Assembly: GCA_964480915.1 (NCBI GenBank)
Contig: CAYZRS010000005.1
Location: forward strand, 62,001 to 126,000
DNA length: 64,000 nt
Reading direction: 5' to 3'
Origin: CAWGCE01 sp964480915
GTDB lineage: Bacteria > Planctomycetota > Planctomycetia > Pirellulales > Pirellulaceae
Part shown: in pieces, positions 26,970 through 35,133 of the stretch
Numbering within the stretch: the first letter of the stretch is position 1
How the letters are laid out: each line of letters begins with the position of its first letter
Notes under the pieces: model-generated
Seen by the model: only the letters and a program-made list of their open reading frames with translations
What the model was told of the DNA's origin: nothing
The model's database searches: none
Translations under genes and position numbers: made by a program

Positions 26970-28022
26970 CTACAGCTCCCCTGTGGTCTCTGCTTCGCCG
27001 ATGCTGGAGAACTCGGCCCACAGAAACAGATCGACATTGTCAGAAACGAATCGCACAGACGCATCGCCTAGACCGACGTTGCCACCATGTGCATGTTCAG
27101 AAAACATCTGCCCCACGTGATACGTGGGAAAGTTCATGGGATGGACAATGGGAAAGCCGGTGATATCCAACTCGCCACCCGAAGGCCCGGCATGCACTAA
27201 GACCAAAGTGGCTGCGGCATCAGAACCGTTTTCTGGCGATTGAAATCGAGGGTGCGTGTACGCCCCCGGCACCACTCCCGCCCAAGTCTTATCGCTCAGC
27301 CCGGAAGCATGCTCGCCGATGAAAATTGTTTTTGACAGGCCATCCGTGATATCCCGAAAGCGGGTTTCCGAATTGCGATAGAAGGGTCCGTCCGCGACTC
27401 GGGAAGCATCTCCATCAATCTGCACAACCTCCGTCTCACTCGTGTAGATGTTGGTGAACACGAGGCCTGTCGCACTGGCACCACACTCGCCCCAGCACGA
27501 TTCTTGCCCGTGACTGGCCACATAGTGCGACCTACCAACTTCCAACGGGCCACCGGCGAGTTCCACGGGACGGCCATCTTCGCCCGTGACCATGAAGGGC
27601 TCACGTCCTCCCGACGCCGCAGGGCAAAGGCCGGTTGCCAGAGTTGCGCGAACGACTTCCCGGTGCCGCAAATCCCAAACGGGAAGCTCGAAATCGATTT
27701 GATCAGCGAATCCAGCCTCTTCCAAATGAGGCAGTAAGAACGCGGTCCAACCCCAACCCGGTGGCGCATCCCAAGTCGAAGGGTCTCGCACCTCCGGCTG
27801 GAAGGAACGGGACCGGTACCCGGGTGGCAACAGTCGCCGGGCCGACTCGAAGCTGTGCAACGCGAGCCCCAACTGACGCAGATTATTCGTGCACTGAATT
27901 CTACGTGCTGCCCCGCGAGCCGATTGAACGGCAGGCAACAGTAGAGCAACCAGAAGACTCAAGATGGCAATCACCACGAGCAACTCAACCATGGTAAAGC
28001 CGAAACGCCGGCGAGTTCTCAT
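26970..28022 (-). CDS. DUF1559 protein with type IV prepilin-like N-terminus
   Basis: The product has 350 residues from ATG 28022, which is preceded by GGAGAGG; an in-frame start 30 bases upstream is less likely. The N-terminus FGFTMVELLVVIAILSLLVALLLPAVQSARGAARR is a class III prepilin signal with the Glu at +5, followed by the N-terminal helix. The DUF1559 body follows with CTNNLRQLGLALHSFE, and near the end SEHAHGGNVGLGDASVRFVSD, equivalent to the family's H-GGxNxxxxDGSVRF motif. Such proteins are hugely expanded in planctomycetes and are thought to be pseudopilin-like exported proteins; their role is unclear. It is divergent from an MntR-type regulator with operators between. Confidence 0.9.
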   Translation of the reverse strand: MRTRRRFGFTMVELLVVIAILSLLVALLLPAVQSARGAARRIQCTNNLRQLGLALHSFESARRLLPPGYRSRSFQPEVRDPSTWDAPPGWGWTAFLLPHLEEAGFADQIDFELPVWDLRHREVVRATLATGLCPAASGGREPFMVTGEDGRPVELAGGPLEVGRSHYVASHGQESCWGECGASATGLVFTNIYTSETEVVQIDGDASRVADGPFYRNSETRFRDITDGLSKTIFIGEHASGLSDKTWAGVVPGAYTHPRFQSPENGSDAAATLVLVHAGPSGGELDITGFPIVHPMNFPTYHVGQMFSEHAHGGNVGLGDASVRFVSDNVDLFLWAEFSSIGEAETTGEL

Positions 28023-28053
28023 CGAACACCTCTCCTTCGAGCCCAAATCCAAT

Positions 28054-28071
28054 TTGTAGCCAAGGCTACAA
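28054..28071. promoter_or_regulatory. MntR-type operator candidate, copy 1
   Basis: TTGTAGCC-AA-GGCTACAA: two perfect 8-bp arms around AA. It overlaps the minus-strand -10-like TACAAA (28058-28053) that would serve the DUF1559 gene. The centre lies 33 bp from copy 2, about three helical turns. Confidence 0.72.
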
Positions 28072-28076
28072 TTACG

Positions 28077-28105
28077 TTGACTCTGATTGTAGCCGCGGCT
28101 ACAAT
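28077..28105 (+). promoter_or_regulatory. Sigma70-like promoter of the MntR-type regulator
   Basis: TTGACT (28077-28082), a 17-base spacer, TACAAT (28100-28105). The spacer and -10 lie inside operator copy 2, so a bound regulator would block its own promoter: negative autoregulation is the simplest reading. Confidence 0.72.
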
Positions 28106-28106
28106 C
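28085..28106. promoter_or_regulatory. MntR-type operator candidate, copy 2 (22-bp perfect palindrome)
   Basis: The arms GATTGTAGCCG (28085-28095) and CGGCTACAATC (28096-28106) are perfectly complementary. The inner 8-bp arms are identical to those of copy 1. The TAGC-N4-GCTA core resembles what is known for the E. coli MntR site, which supports assignment to the adjacent regulator. Confidence 0.75.
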
Positions 28107-28149
28107 GTGTCAAGAGAGCTCCTGCTGGCCCCCGAATGCCCGATCTAAA

Positions 28150-28569
28150 ATGGCCCACCCATCAGAATCCAAACCGTTTGTTCGCACTCGGCGCGATCAC
28201 AGCATGGAAACCACCGAAGATTACGTGGAAGCTGTGGCAGAACTGATCGAATCGTTGGGCAAATGTCGTGTGACCGATTTGGCTCGAAAATTCGCTGTCA
28301 GCCATGTCACGGTCTCCAAGACAGTGACTCGATTGATCCAAGCGGGCTTCTTGCAGAGCGCGCCCTATGGCCCGGTAGAACTTACCCGCAAGGGGAAGAA
28401 GCTGGCTGAGGAGTCTCGTACGCGCCACGAAATTGTCTACCGATTCTTGTTGTCGATTGGCGTTTCGGATGCCGTCGCCCAGATTGACACCGAAGGCATT
28501 GAACACCATGTCAGCCCCGAGACGCTGAAGTGCCTCGAGCGCATCACCAACGAGCGTCTTGGTTCCTAG
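28150..28569 (+). CDS. mntR: MntR-type manganese-responsive transcriptional regulator (DtxR superfamily)
   Basis: The product has 139 residues. The winged helix GKCRVTDLARKFAVSHVTVSKTVTRL (about 37-62) is followed by a wing (YGPVELTRKGKKLAEESRTRHEIV). The dimerisation/metal helices FLLSIGVSDAVAQIDTEGIEHHVS match the E. coli MntR branch closely, including the Glu-His-His stretch. The longer-than-Bacillus N-terminus is also as in E. coli MntR; a second possible start is ATG 28204. MntR binds Mn2+ and represses uptake genes. Its promoter (28077-28105) is embedded in a palindrome. No Mn transporter gene is next door: the divergent partner is a DUF1559/lipoprotein pair. Confidence 0.85.
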   Translation: MAHPSESKPFVRTRRDHSMETTEDYVEAVAELIESLGKCRVTDLARKFAVSHVTVSKTVTRLIQAGFLQSAPYGPVELTRKGKKLAEESRTRHEIVYRFLLSIGVSDAVAQIDTEGIEHHVSPETLKCLERITNERLGS

Positions 28570-28688
28570 CTCGCCTCGCCGCTGGAAGAGCTCTGTTCAA
28601 ACGCCTCTCTTTAGTTGCTGCCAAGGACGCGGCGGATTAACATGGCGACTATCCAGTCACGACCACCCGCCGACGAAACGGAGCTCCT

Positions 28689-30686
28689 ATGCTGTCCCAT
28701 TTAGCCCGATTGAGTCTCTCTTTTGCGTCGTTATTCGGAGCGTTGGCGCTGCTCGTCGCTTCAACGAGTGCTCAGGTTTCGTTCACAAACCAGTCCGCAC
28801 TCGTATTTAACGGCGCCAATTACGATTCCCGCAGCGCGTCGTTGGCCGACTTCGACGACGACGGTGATCTGGATGTGATGTTTCAAGGCGCGGCTGGCTC
28901 ACAACAGCTGCTGCGGAATAATTTTCAGCAGACCGGCTTGCTGACTTACACAAACATCAGCGTCATTTTGCCGAGTGGGCTAGGTTCCTCGTGGAGCGCC
29001 GCTTGGGGCGATTTCGACGGCGACCGTCGCGTCGACGTCTTTGTCGGGCAAACCAATAGCGGGGTCACGGGCGACGTCTTGCGCAACACGGGCGGCGCGT
29101 TCCAGAATGTCAGTACCACCGTCGGACTCGACGACCCCGGCTTTCATCAGAATGTCGCCTGGGGCGATTTTGATAACGATCGCGACCTTGATTTGATGCT
29201 GGCGATGGAAGGGCCCGAACTGCACGAAATGTACTTGCAGGGTTCGAATGGTGCTTTCTCTCCGGTTGGAGCTGCGATTGGAATTCAGGAATCCCCCGGT
29301 GTCAAAGCTTACGGCATGGCGATTGGCGACACCGACGGCGACGGCGATCTCGACATCTACATCTCTACCTGTCGCGGTGGAGGCAACATTCGCAATCACT
29401 TCTATGAAAACCAGCTGGCGGAAACGGGCTCGCTTAGTTTCATCGATGTGGCCGATTCCAATGGCACCCAATTCATGGACAACAGCTACGGTAGCGAATT
29501 CCACGACTTCGATGACGATGGAGACCTTGATCTGTTCATGGTCGGCGCTGATGCGGAGCCCAGCAAGATTTTCCGCAACGATGGTGGGAACCAGTTTACC
29601 GATGTCGATTCGCTGACGGGACAACCGCTGCTGAGCGACACTGGCAGCGACCTCAATGGCGCGCGTGCCGTCGATTATGACAACGACGGTGATCTTGATC
29701 TGTTCTTTCATGATCACTTGGCGTCGGGAGGCGTCAATGAGGCGAGAAAGCTCTACCGCAATGATGGAAACTGGCAGTTCACGGACGTCACTGCCGCGGT
29801 AGGTATCTCCGGTACGAACCGCGGTTCTTACGACAGCACTTGGGGCGATCTCGACCTCGACGGAGATCAAGACCTCATCGCAACCACTAATTTCGCCAGC
29901 CCGGAACAGGTCTATTTAAGTGACGCCTCCGACAATGGGAACCATTGGCTCTATGTCGAATTGATCGGCCCTGCCGACAACTCGACTGGCATCGGAGCCA
30001 CGCTCTACGCCACCATCAACGAAGGAACGCCGACCGAACGAACGATTCGCCGAGAAGCCAACACGAACGCCGGAACTTTCAATCAAAGCGACCTACCGGT
30101 CCACTTCGGCCTGGGAACTTCGGCACTCATCGACGAATTGAAGATCGAGTGGCGTGACGGAACGGTTCAATACCTTTACGACGTTTCGGTCAATCAGTAC
30201 CTGACAGTCGCAACCACGGAATGTGATTTTGACGGAAACGGTCTGTGCAACGTCGATGACTTGAACCTTCTTTTGGCAGAAGGTCCCATCGATGCGGGAG
30301 TGGCAGTTACGGCGGGCGTCAATGACGTCTACGACCTGACCGGCGACGCTGTCATCGATCTCGCCGACCGTGACGAATGGCTGGCTCAAGCCGGCTACGC
30401 CAATGGTTTTGACTCACCCTACTTACTAGGCGATGCCAATTTGGACGGTTCCGTCGATGGTGTCGACTTCGTCCTCTGGAACGGCAGCAAATTTGGTTCT
30501 AGCCTCGCTTGGAACAATGGCGACTTCAACGGCGACGGTGAAGTGAATGGAGCCGACTTCGTGATCTGGAACTCGAATAAGTTCACCAGTTCCGATGCGA
30601 TCCATGCCATTCCCGAACCGGTGAGCTCCGGCTGCTGGTTAGTGTGGATATTTGCCGCTGGAGTTGCGACCCGGCGATTTCGCTAA
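28689..30686 (+). CDS. Exported FG-GAP/UnbV repeat protein with dockerin cassette and PEP-CTERM anchor
   Basis: The product has 665 residues. A signal peptide ends near STSAQ (residue 29). Seven calcium-loop repeats of the type DFDDDGDLDxxxxG follow (from about residue 50 to 400): an FG-GAP/VCBS beta-propeller. An ASPIC/UnbV domain comes next (STGIGATLYATI...VHFGLGTSALIDELKIEW, about 430-500). Residues 511-637 are two EF-hand-type dockerin pairs (DFDGNGLCNVDD; GDANLDGSVDGVDF; GDFNGDGEVNGADF). The end is PEP, a short hydrophobic run and RRFR: a PEP-CTERM sorting tag cut by an exosortase. It is thus a calcium-binding surface protein, probably an adhesin-like or matrix component. It converges on the next gene with no clear terminator. 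Confidence 0.88.
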   Translation: MLSHLARLSLSFASLFGALALLVASTSAQVSFTNQSALVFNGANYDSRSASLADFDDDGDLDVMFQGAAGSQQLLRNNFQQTGLLTYTNISVILPSGLGSSWSAAWGDFDGDRRVDVFVGQTNSGVTGDVLRNTGGAFQNVSTTVGLDDPGFHQNVAWGDFDNDRDLDLMLAMEGPELHEMYLQGSNGAFSPVGAAIGIQESPGVKAYGMAIGDTDGDGDLDIYISTCRGGGNIRNHFYENQLAETGSLSFIDVADSNGTQFMDNSYGSEFHDFDDDGDLDLFMVGADAEPSKIFRNDGGNQFTDVDSLTGQPLLSDTGSDLNGARAVDYDNDGDLDLFFHDHLASGGVNEARKLYRNDGNWQFTDVTAAVGISGTNRGSYDSTWGDLDLDGDQDLIATTNFASPEQVYLSDASDNGNHWLYVELIGPADNSTGIGATLYATINEGTPTERTIRREANTNAGTFNQSDLPVHFGLGTSALIDELKIEWRDGTVQYLYDVSVNQYLTVATTECDFDGNGLCNVDDLNLLLAEGPIDAGVAVTAGVNDVYDLTGDAVIDLADRDEWLAQAGYANGFDSPYLLGDANLDGSVDGVDFVLWNGSKFGSSLAWNNGDFNGDGEVNGADFVIWNSNKFTSSDAIHAIPEPVSSGCWLVWIFAAGVATRRFR

Positions 30687-30735
30687 AGCGGCCAGCAGAG
30701 CGCTGCATGTGAAACGGCAGCTGAAGTTCTCCTTC

Positions 30736-33700
30736 TTATCGTTCCAGCTTAGAAGTCAACTGCCCCGGCCAAGCGGCGAGCGCTTCATCGACATTGGCAA
30801 CGGCCGCTCGTCGCACTTGCGCCAAACCGAAGACCGATGAACTGGCCGTTTTCATCGGGGGAGCCTGAGGACCTGTGCTGTGAGCTCCCAACTTCGTTGG
30901 CTGGACATCACGAACCAGCAAGGGCACTTCGCTCCTTGGTGTCATGACAGACTGTGGTGTCGCAACCGATACGGAATCTGCAGTCGTGAATTTGTTGCTG
31001 TTCCAGAGTACGTAGTCGGCTCCATTGACGGCGCCGTCTCCGTTAAAGTCGCCCGCACACCAGGCTGGATTGGTCGTGAATTTATTGGAATTCCAGATCA
31101 CGAAGTCGGCACCATTCACGGCGCCATCCAAATTCGCGTCACCGACCAAATACGAATTGCCCGAAGCCAGATTGGCTGCGCCCGCTTCGGCTAACCACGC
31201 CGTTAGATCACTCGAGTCGACCAATCCGTCATTCGTCAGGTCGTAGGCGGACGGATCGCCGCCCGCAACGATAACGCTCACCAAATCATCGACGTCGGCA
31301 CAATCGTAGTCACCGTCGTTGTCAAAATCGCCATCGACGGCTGGCGGCATGGCATTGTAAGCACCCGGCGTGGGAGCCTGCGTCACATACGTATCGGTGT
31401 TCCTCGGTACACCCCCGTCGGGTACTCGTGAATTCGAATGGCCCGTCCCGTTGCCTCCAGCCCGCTCATTGAGCTGCGGCTGACCCGGGTTGAGCAGCAT
31501 GAGCAGCCCCGCATCGTCTCCATCGTCCGTGTCGTACACGACAGCATCGATCAAATTTGTGGTCGTGACATTTGGATAGCTGACTGCGCTGCCCAGATAG
31601 AGGGCGACTGCGTCGGCTCCATTCTGCATGGTGCTGTTGGGCATGACTAGATCGACGTTGGCAACCGCCGCGTTCCCCAAAACGAAGAAGCCATCAGCAT
31701 TCGTCGTCTGCCCGGTGAGATTAAAGCCGGCATACTGCACGTCACCGTTGCCGTTAAAGAAAACGAGCGTGTAGCCGTCGAGTGGCACATTACCGACGCC
31801 GCCATCGAAAAGTTCGACGAACTCCAACATGTCCGTGCCCACCGTATCGGCGTCGACTTCGTTGATGACAAGTGCCGGTTGATCATCGTCGGTCACGTCC
31901 ACATTGGTATCTGCCACAAACAGTCCGTCATAAGCTAAATCGCCACTGGAGACCGTGTAGCTGATGGTGCCGACATGTTGACCTTCAACCAAAATGTCGT
32001 CGTAGGCAGCAACCGTGACGGTTTGAGCCAACAGGCCATTTGCGGGCGTGAATGTCAACGAGATGGGGACGTTCTGCCCTGCCCCCAGATCCAGATTGGT
32101 ATCCGGAGTGAGCGTGATCACCACATTCACGGTAGGCACACTCTCGAGTGTAATTTCATAGCTGTCCGTGACGCCCGCTTCTGAAACGGCCACCGACCCA
32201 TCCAGCAAATCGACGATGACACCACCGGCCGTTGCGTTATTGGTGACACCCGGCGTCGGCGATGTGGCGACGTAGGTGCTGGTCGTGAGCGGCGCCCCGC
32301 CATCGGGCACGCGTTGCAACGATTCGATCGAACGGTTGCCGTTTTCATTCTCATTCACCTGACCTTGCCCGGCATTGAGCAGCGTCAGCAGCCCAACATC
32401 GTCCAGATCGTCGGTGTCGTAGACGATCGCATCAATCAAGTTCGCAGACGTCACCGAAGTGCCCAGCGGAAAATCTGAGGCGTTTGCCAAATAGAGGCCA
32501 ATCGCGTCGGCGCCATTTTGCATCGTGTTGTTGGGGAACACCAAATCGACGTTCGTCACCCCCGCATTACCGGCGACGAAGAATCCGGCCGCGTTGGTCG
32601 CCCAGCCATCCAGATCGAGCGCAAAATAGGACGCGTCGGTCGAGCCATCGAAAAGCACGAGCGTTAACCCGTCCAACGGCATGTTCCCAACGCCGCCGTC
32701 GTAAATCTCGATGAATTCCAGCGTATCAAGTCCACTCGTATCGGCATCCATTTCGTTAATCACAATCGACGCCGCCTCGTTGTCAAAAACGGTGACTTGC
32801 ACATCGGCGACCGGCAAATTGTTGTAGGCGGCATCGGCACTGCTTACCGAATGCGTGATCGTCGAAAGTTGCGTCCCTTCTTGTATGAGGTCATCGACGG
32901 CGGTGACTGTCACGGTCATCGGCGTCTGAGCGTTGGCCGGAGTGAATGTGAGCGTGACCGGGTTGCCGGCACCGGAGCCCAAATCGATCTGAGCATCGGG
33001 CGTGAGCGTCACATCGACGTTGGCAACCGGGATCGACTGCAGCTCTACCGTATAGGTGTCGGTCGCGCCACCTTCGGCGACAGCGGTCCCTCCACCCGAT
33101 TCGGTAACCACAACTTCGGCCACGTTGAACTCGTAGTCGGTAATCAGCGGCAAGTGATCGCTCGCATTCACCAACGCCGACAGCACATTCGGAGCAGCAC
33201 CGTTACCCGTTGTCACGCTTTGGCTAAAAGTGTGTGTCCCATTATTGCCAAAAGGCCGAGCCGAGCCGGGGACGTATTCCAGTCCGTCGCCATCTTCCAG
33301 CTCGCCACTGAACATGTGCAAATCCAATCGCGAGCGCAAATCGCCCGAACTCCAAGTATGCAAATGCTTGAAGGAACTATTGTTATTCCAATTGCCAGGC
33401 GCGTCGGCCGCGTCACTCAGCTGACCGGGCCCGGCCGAGTAGGCCTCGCTCCATGCCGCTTCCGAACTGCCGCCGGTCAGATTAAAGTCACCCGCCAGAA
33501 TAATGTTCGCCCCTTCACCCAAGCCGTCGGCGTTCCCGCGCAGTTGTTGCATCTCCTGCTCGCGCTGTGCCATGTCGCTGCCAGTTCCAAACGCTTTCAG
33601 ATGAATCGAATAGACATAGAAATCGACATCGCCCGTCGTACCGACGGGGCGGAACTGTCCCCGTAGCGCAGGATGCGTCATGCCCGAAATGATCTGCTGG

Positions 33701-34101
33701 CTATTGACCAGTTGGACCGTATCGGTGTTGTAAATGAAGCCTGTCCGATCACCACCGAAATCGGCGTTTGCCAATTGAAACTGATAAGAGGTCGTTCCGT
33801 AGAGACCGTCCAGAATGTCTTCGATGCGACCGGCATTGGTCGTGTCGGCTTCCGCCAACGTCATGATGTCGACCGGTTGAGCGATCCCGGCATAATCTTC
33901 GTTGCCAATCGCTTCCAACACCGTTTCGAAAAACGCATCTTCTGTCGAATTCGTGGGACCGTCAAAGACGTTCCACGAAGCGATCCGCATGGCCGACAGG
34001 ACGAGTCGCTGCTCGAGGCCTTCGACGCCCATGAGAGACCAAGCCAATGTGCGAAAATCGGAGCCACGTTTGCCGGCTCGTGCTTTTGATCGAAAGATCA
34101 T
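30736..34101 (-). CDS. Large secreted DNase-I-fold protein with duplicated Calx-beta/lamin-tail units and dockerin
   Basis: The product has 1121 residues. It opens with a basic stretch and LEQRLVLSA, the motif often found at the N-terminus of exported planctomycete giants. Residues about 38-325 form an endonuclease/exonuclease/phosphatase domain with all landmarks: ASWNV, MTLAEAD, YSIHLKAF, LAGDFNLT and ASDHLPL. Two tandem units of about 295 residues follow (330-626 and 627-921), each a Calx-beta-like domain plus a lamin-tail domain starting at INEMDAD/INEVDAD. Residues 922-1040 hold two EF-hand dockerin pairs, as in the neighbour at 28689. The C-terminal 80 residues are low in recognisable motif and lack a PEP-CTERM tag. 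Likely an extracellular nuclease or phosphodiesterase; activity is inferred from motifs. Confidence 0.85.
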   Translation of the reverse strand: MIFRSKARAGKRGSDFRTLAWSLMGVEGLEQRLVLSAMRIASWNVFDGPTNSTEDAFFETVLEAIGNEDYAGIAQPVDIMTLAEADTTNAGRIEDILDGLYGTTSYQFQLANADFGGDRTGFIYNTDTVQLVNSQQIISGMTHPALRGQFRPVGTTGDVDFYVYSIHLKAFGTGSDMAQREQEMQQLRGNADGLGEGANIILAGDFNLTGGSSEAAWSEAYSAGPGQLSDAADAPGNWNNNSSFKHLHTWSSGDLRSRLDLHMFSGELEDGDGLEYVPGSARPFGNNGTHTFSQSVTTGNGAAPNVLSALVNASDHLPLITDYEFNVAEVVVTESGGGTAVAEGGATDTYTVELQSIPVANVDVTLTPDAQIDLGSGAGNPVTLTFTPANAQTPMTVTVTAVDDLIQEGTQLSTITHSVSSADAAYNNLPVADVQVTVFDNEAASIVINEMDADTSGLDTLEFIEIYDGGVGNMPLDGLTLVLFDGSTDASYFALDLDGWATNAAGFFVAGNAGVTNVDLVFPNNTMQNGADAIGLYLANASDFPLGTSVTSANLIDAIVYDTDDLDDVGLLTLLNAGQGQVNENENGNRSIESLQRVPDGGAPLTTSTYVATSPTPGVTNNATAGGVIVDLLDGSVAVSEAGVTDSYEITLESVPTVNVVITLTPDTNLDLGAGQNVPISLTFTPANGLLAQTVTVAAYDDILVEGQHVGTISYTVSSGDLAYDGLFVADTNVDVTDDDQPALVINEVDADTVGTDMLEFVELFDGGVGNVPLDGYTLVFFNGNGDVQYAGFNLTGQTTNADGFFVLGNAAVANVDLVMPNSTMQNGADAVALYLGSAVSYPNVTTTNLIDAVVYDTDDGDDAGLLMLLNPGQPQLNERAGGNGTGHSNSRVPDGGVPRNTDTYVTQAPTPGAYNAMPPAVDGDFDNDGDYDCADVDDLVSVIVAGGDPSAYDLTNDGLVDSSDLTAWLAEAGAANLASGNSYLVGDANLDGAVNGADFVIWNSNKFTTNPAWCAGDFNGDGAVNGADYVLWNSNKFTTADSVSVATPQSVMTPRSEVPLLVRDVQPTKLGAHSTGPQAPPMKTASSSVFGLAQVRRAAVANVDEALAAWPGQLTSKLER
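31338..32222 (-). repeat. Tandem internal repeat unit B (Calx-beta + lamin tail)
   Basis: About 295 codons, plainly homologous to unit A. Shared blocks include YTVSS/HSVSS, INEVDADT/INEMDADT, DGGVGNVPLDG/DGGVGNMPLDG, NSTMQNGADA/NNTMQNGADA and the VPDGG block. The copies are clearly diverged at protein level, so the duplication is old. Confidence 0.8.
32223..33112 (-). repeat. Tandem internal repeat unit A (Calx-beta + lamin tail)
   Basis: About 297 codons, N-terminal copy of the pair. It begins at VVVTESGGG after the nuclease domain and ends before VIVDLLDG of unit B. Confidence 0.8.
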
Positions 34102-34231
34102 GAATTCCCCGTGAAGTCAGCACTCTGCCGCATCTCTCCAACCGAAGAGACTTGCGAGAACGCTATCTTGCTTTGTTCCGTCCCTCCATTCTGACCGGAG
34201 GTCGGGTTGGGGTCAAAGCGTTTGGTGGCCC

Positions 34232-34945
34232 TCAATCGACATCGCGGACGCTATCGACGATACGATCAATTTCGGAGGCGATATCGACCTCATAAGGCTC
34301 ATTGGGGATCTCGGCCTCGTCGACCATTTTCTCCAATTCTACGAGAAACTTGGTAACGTCTTCCTTTGACAGATCGTCACGCACTTCGTAACTGCTCTCC
34401 CCAGTCTTGACGAGCACGATTTCCATCAACGGTTCAAAGTCGTCTTTCTCTAATTTCTCTTCGGCAATCCCCCGCGCCAGACGCTGCACAAGAAGTTTGA
34501 CTTGAGCCGATTGTTCTTCGTCCAGTTCCGCCTTGTCCTCGATTCCTTTGCGGACGATGAACTCGACGCCGCCAGCAATGATCGTGCGACTTTCGGCAAT
34601 CTCTTGACCAATCTGTCCCAATTCTTCCAGCGTCAGGTTACCGGCAGCAAAATCTTCACCCAACTCTTCGACACGGACGACGATCTGGTTTTTCTGCTCT
34701 TCCGACAAATCGGTTTCCGCCACCACGCTCTCAATGCCGGTCACGACGGCCTTCGCAGCGAACGGTCGCGCATTCGACGCGACATAGAAAGAGCCAATCC
34801 CGATGGCAACGACGCCGACCAACGCCAGCAATCCACAACCGATGGCCACATTTCGACAGCCATTGCCGCCGCGTGTCGCCGTACTTTCGTAATCGTAAGG
34901 ATTCAGCGGCGCATTGTCGTAAGACGGGGATTGATAATCATTCAT
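34232..34945 (-). CDS. Single-span membrane protein of unknown function
   Basis: The product has 237 residues from ATG 34945; an open frame extends to 35059, but the first 38 codons look non-coding. A Tyr/Asn/Ser-rich cytoplasmic head (MNDYQSPSYDNAPLNPYDY) is followed by one membrane span (VAIGCGLLALVGVVAIGIGSF, about 37-57). A helical, very acidic domain comes next (repeated EE, LEELGQIGQEIAES and similar) with probable coiled coil. No family was recognised and no catalytic motif is seen. It lies between the secreted nuclease gene (130 bases downstream) and the hybrid kinase, on the same strand as both. Confidence 0.7.
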   Translation of the reverse strand: MNDYQSPSYDNAPLNPYDYESTATRGGNGCRNVAIGCGLLALVGVVAIGIGSFYVASNARPFAAKAVVTGIESVVAETDLSEEQKNQIVVRVEELGEDFAAGNLTLEELGQIGQEIAESRTIIAGGVEFIVRKGIEDKAELDEEQSAQVKLLVQRLARGIAEEKLEKDDFEPLMEIVLVKTGESSYEVRDDLSKEDVTKFLVELEKMVDEAEIPNEPYEVDIASEIDRIVDSVRDVD

Positions 34946-35133
34946 GAAAGCACCCAATTTGAATGGTCGTCCGGCACAGAAAACCTCCTGTGCCGCATTC
35001 GTTGTTCGCCAGAAAGCGACAACCCTTGAGAAATAGTTGACACTTTTTTTTAACTTCACACCAGCCGTGAGAAATTGCGACCGTGGGCGACAAAGTTCTC
35101 GTCGACGCCTGCGAGGCGGTGCGTGATGGCGTA

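Noticed and set aside
28980..29870. Minus-strand open frame opposite the FG-GAP repeats
   Set aside because: Repetitive because the coding strand is repetitive; no start signal and no independent motif.
30985..31140. Dockerin DNA similarity with 30430-30600 as an inverted mobile element
   Set aside because: Similarity is at codon/protein level, ends inside the genes and lacks terminal repeats or target-site duplications.
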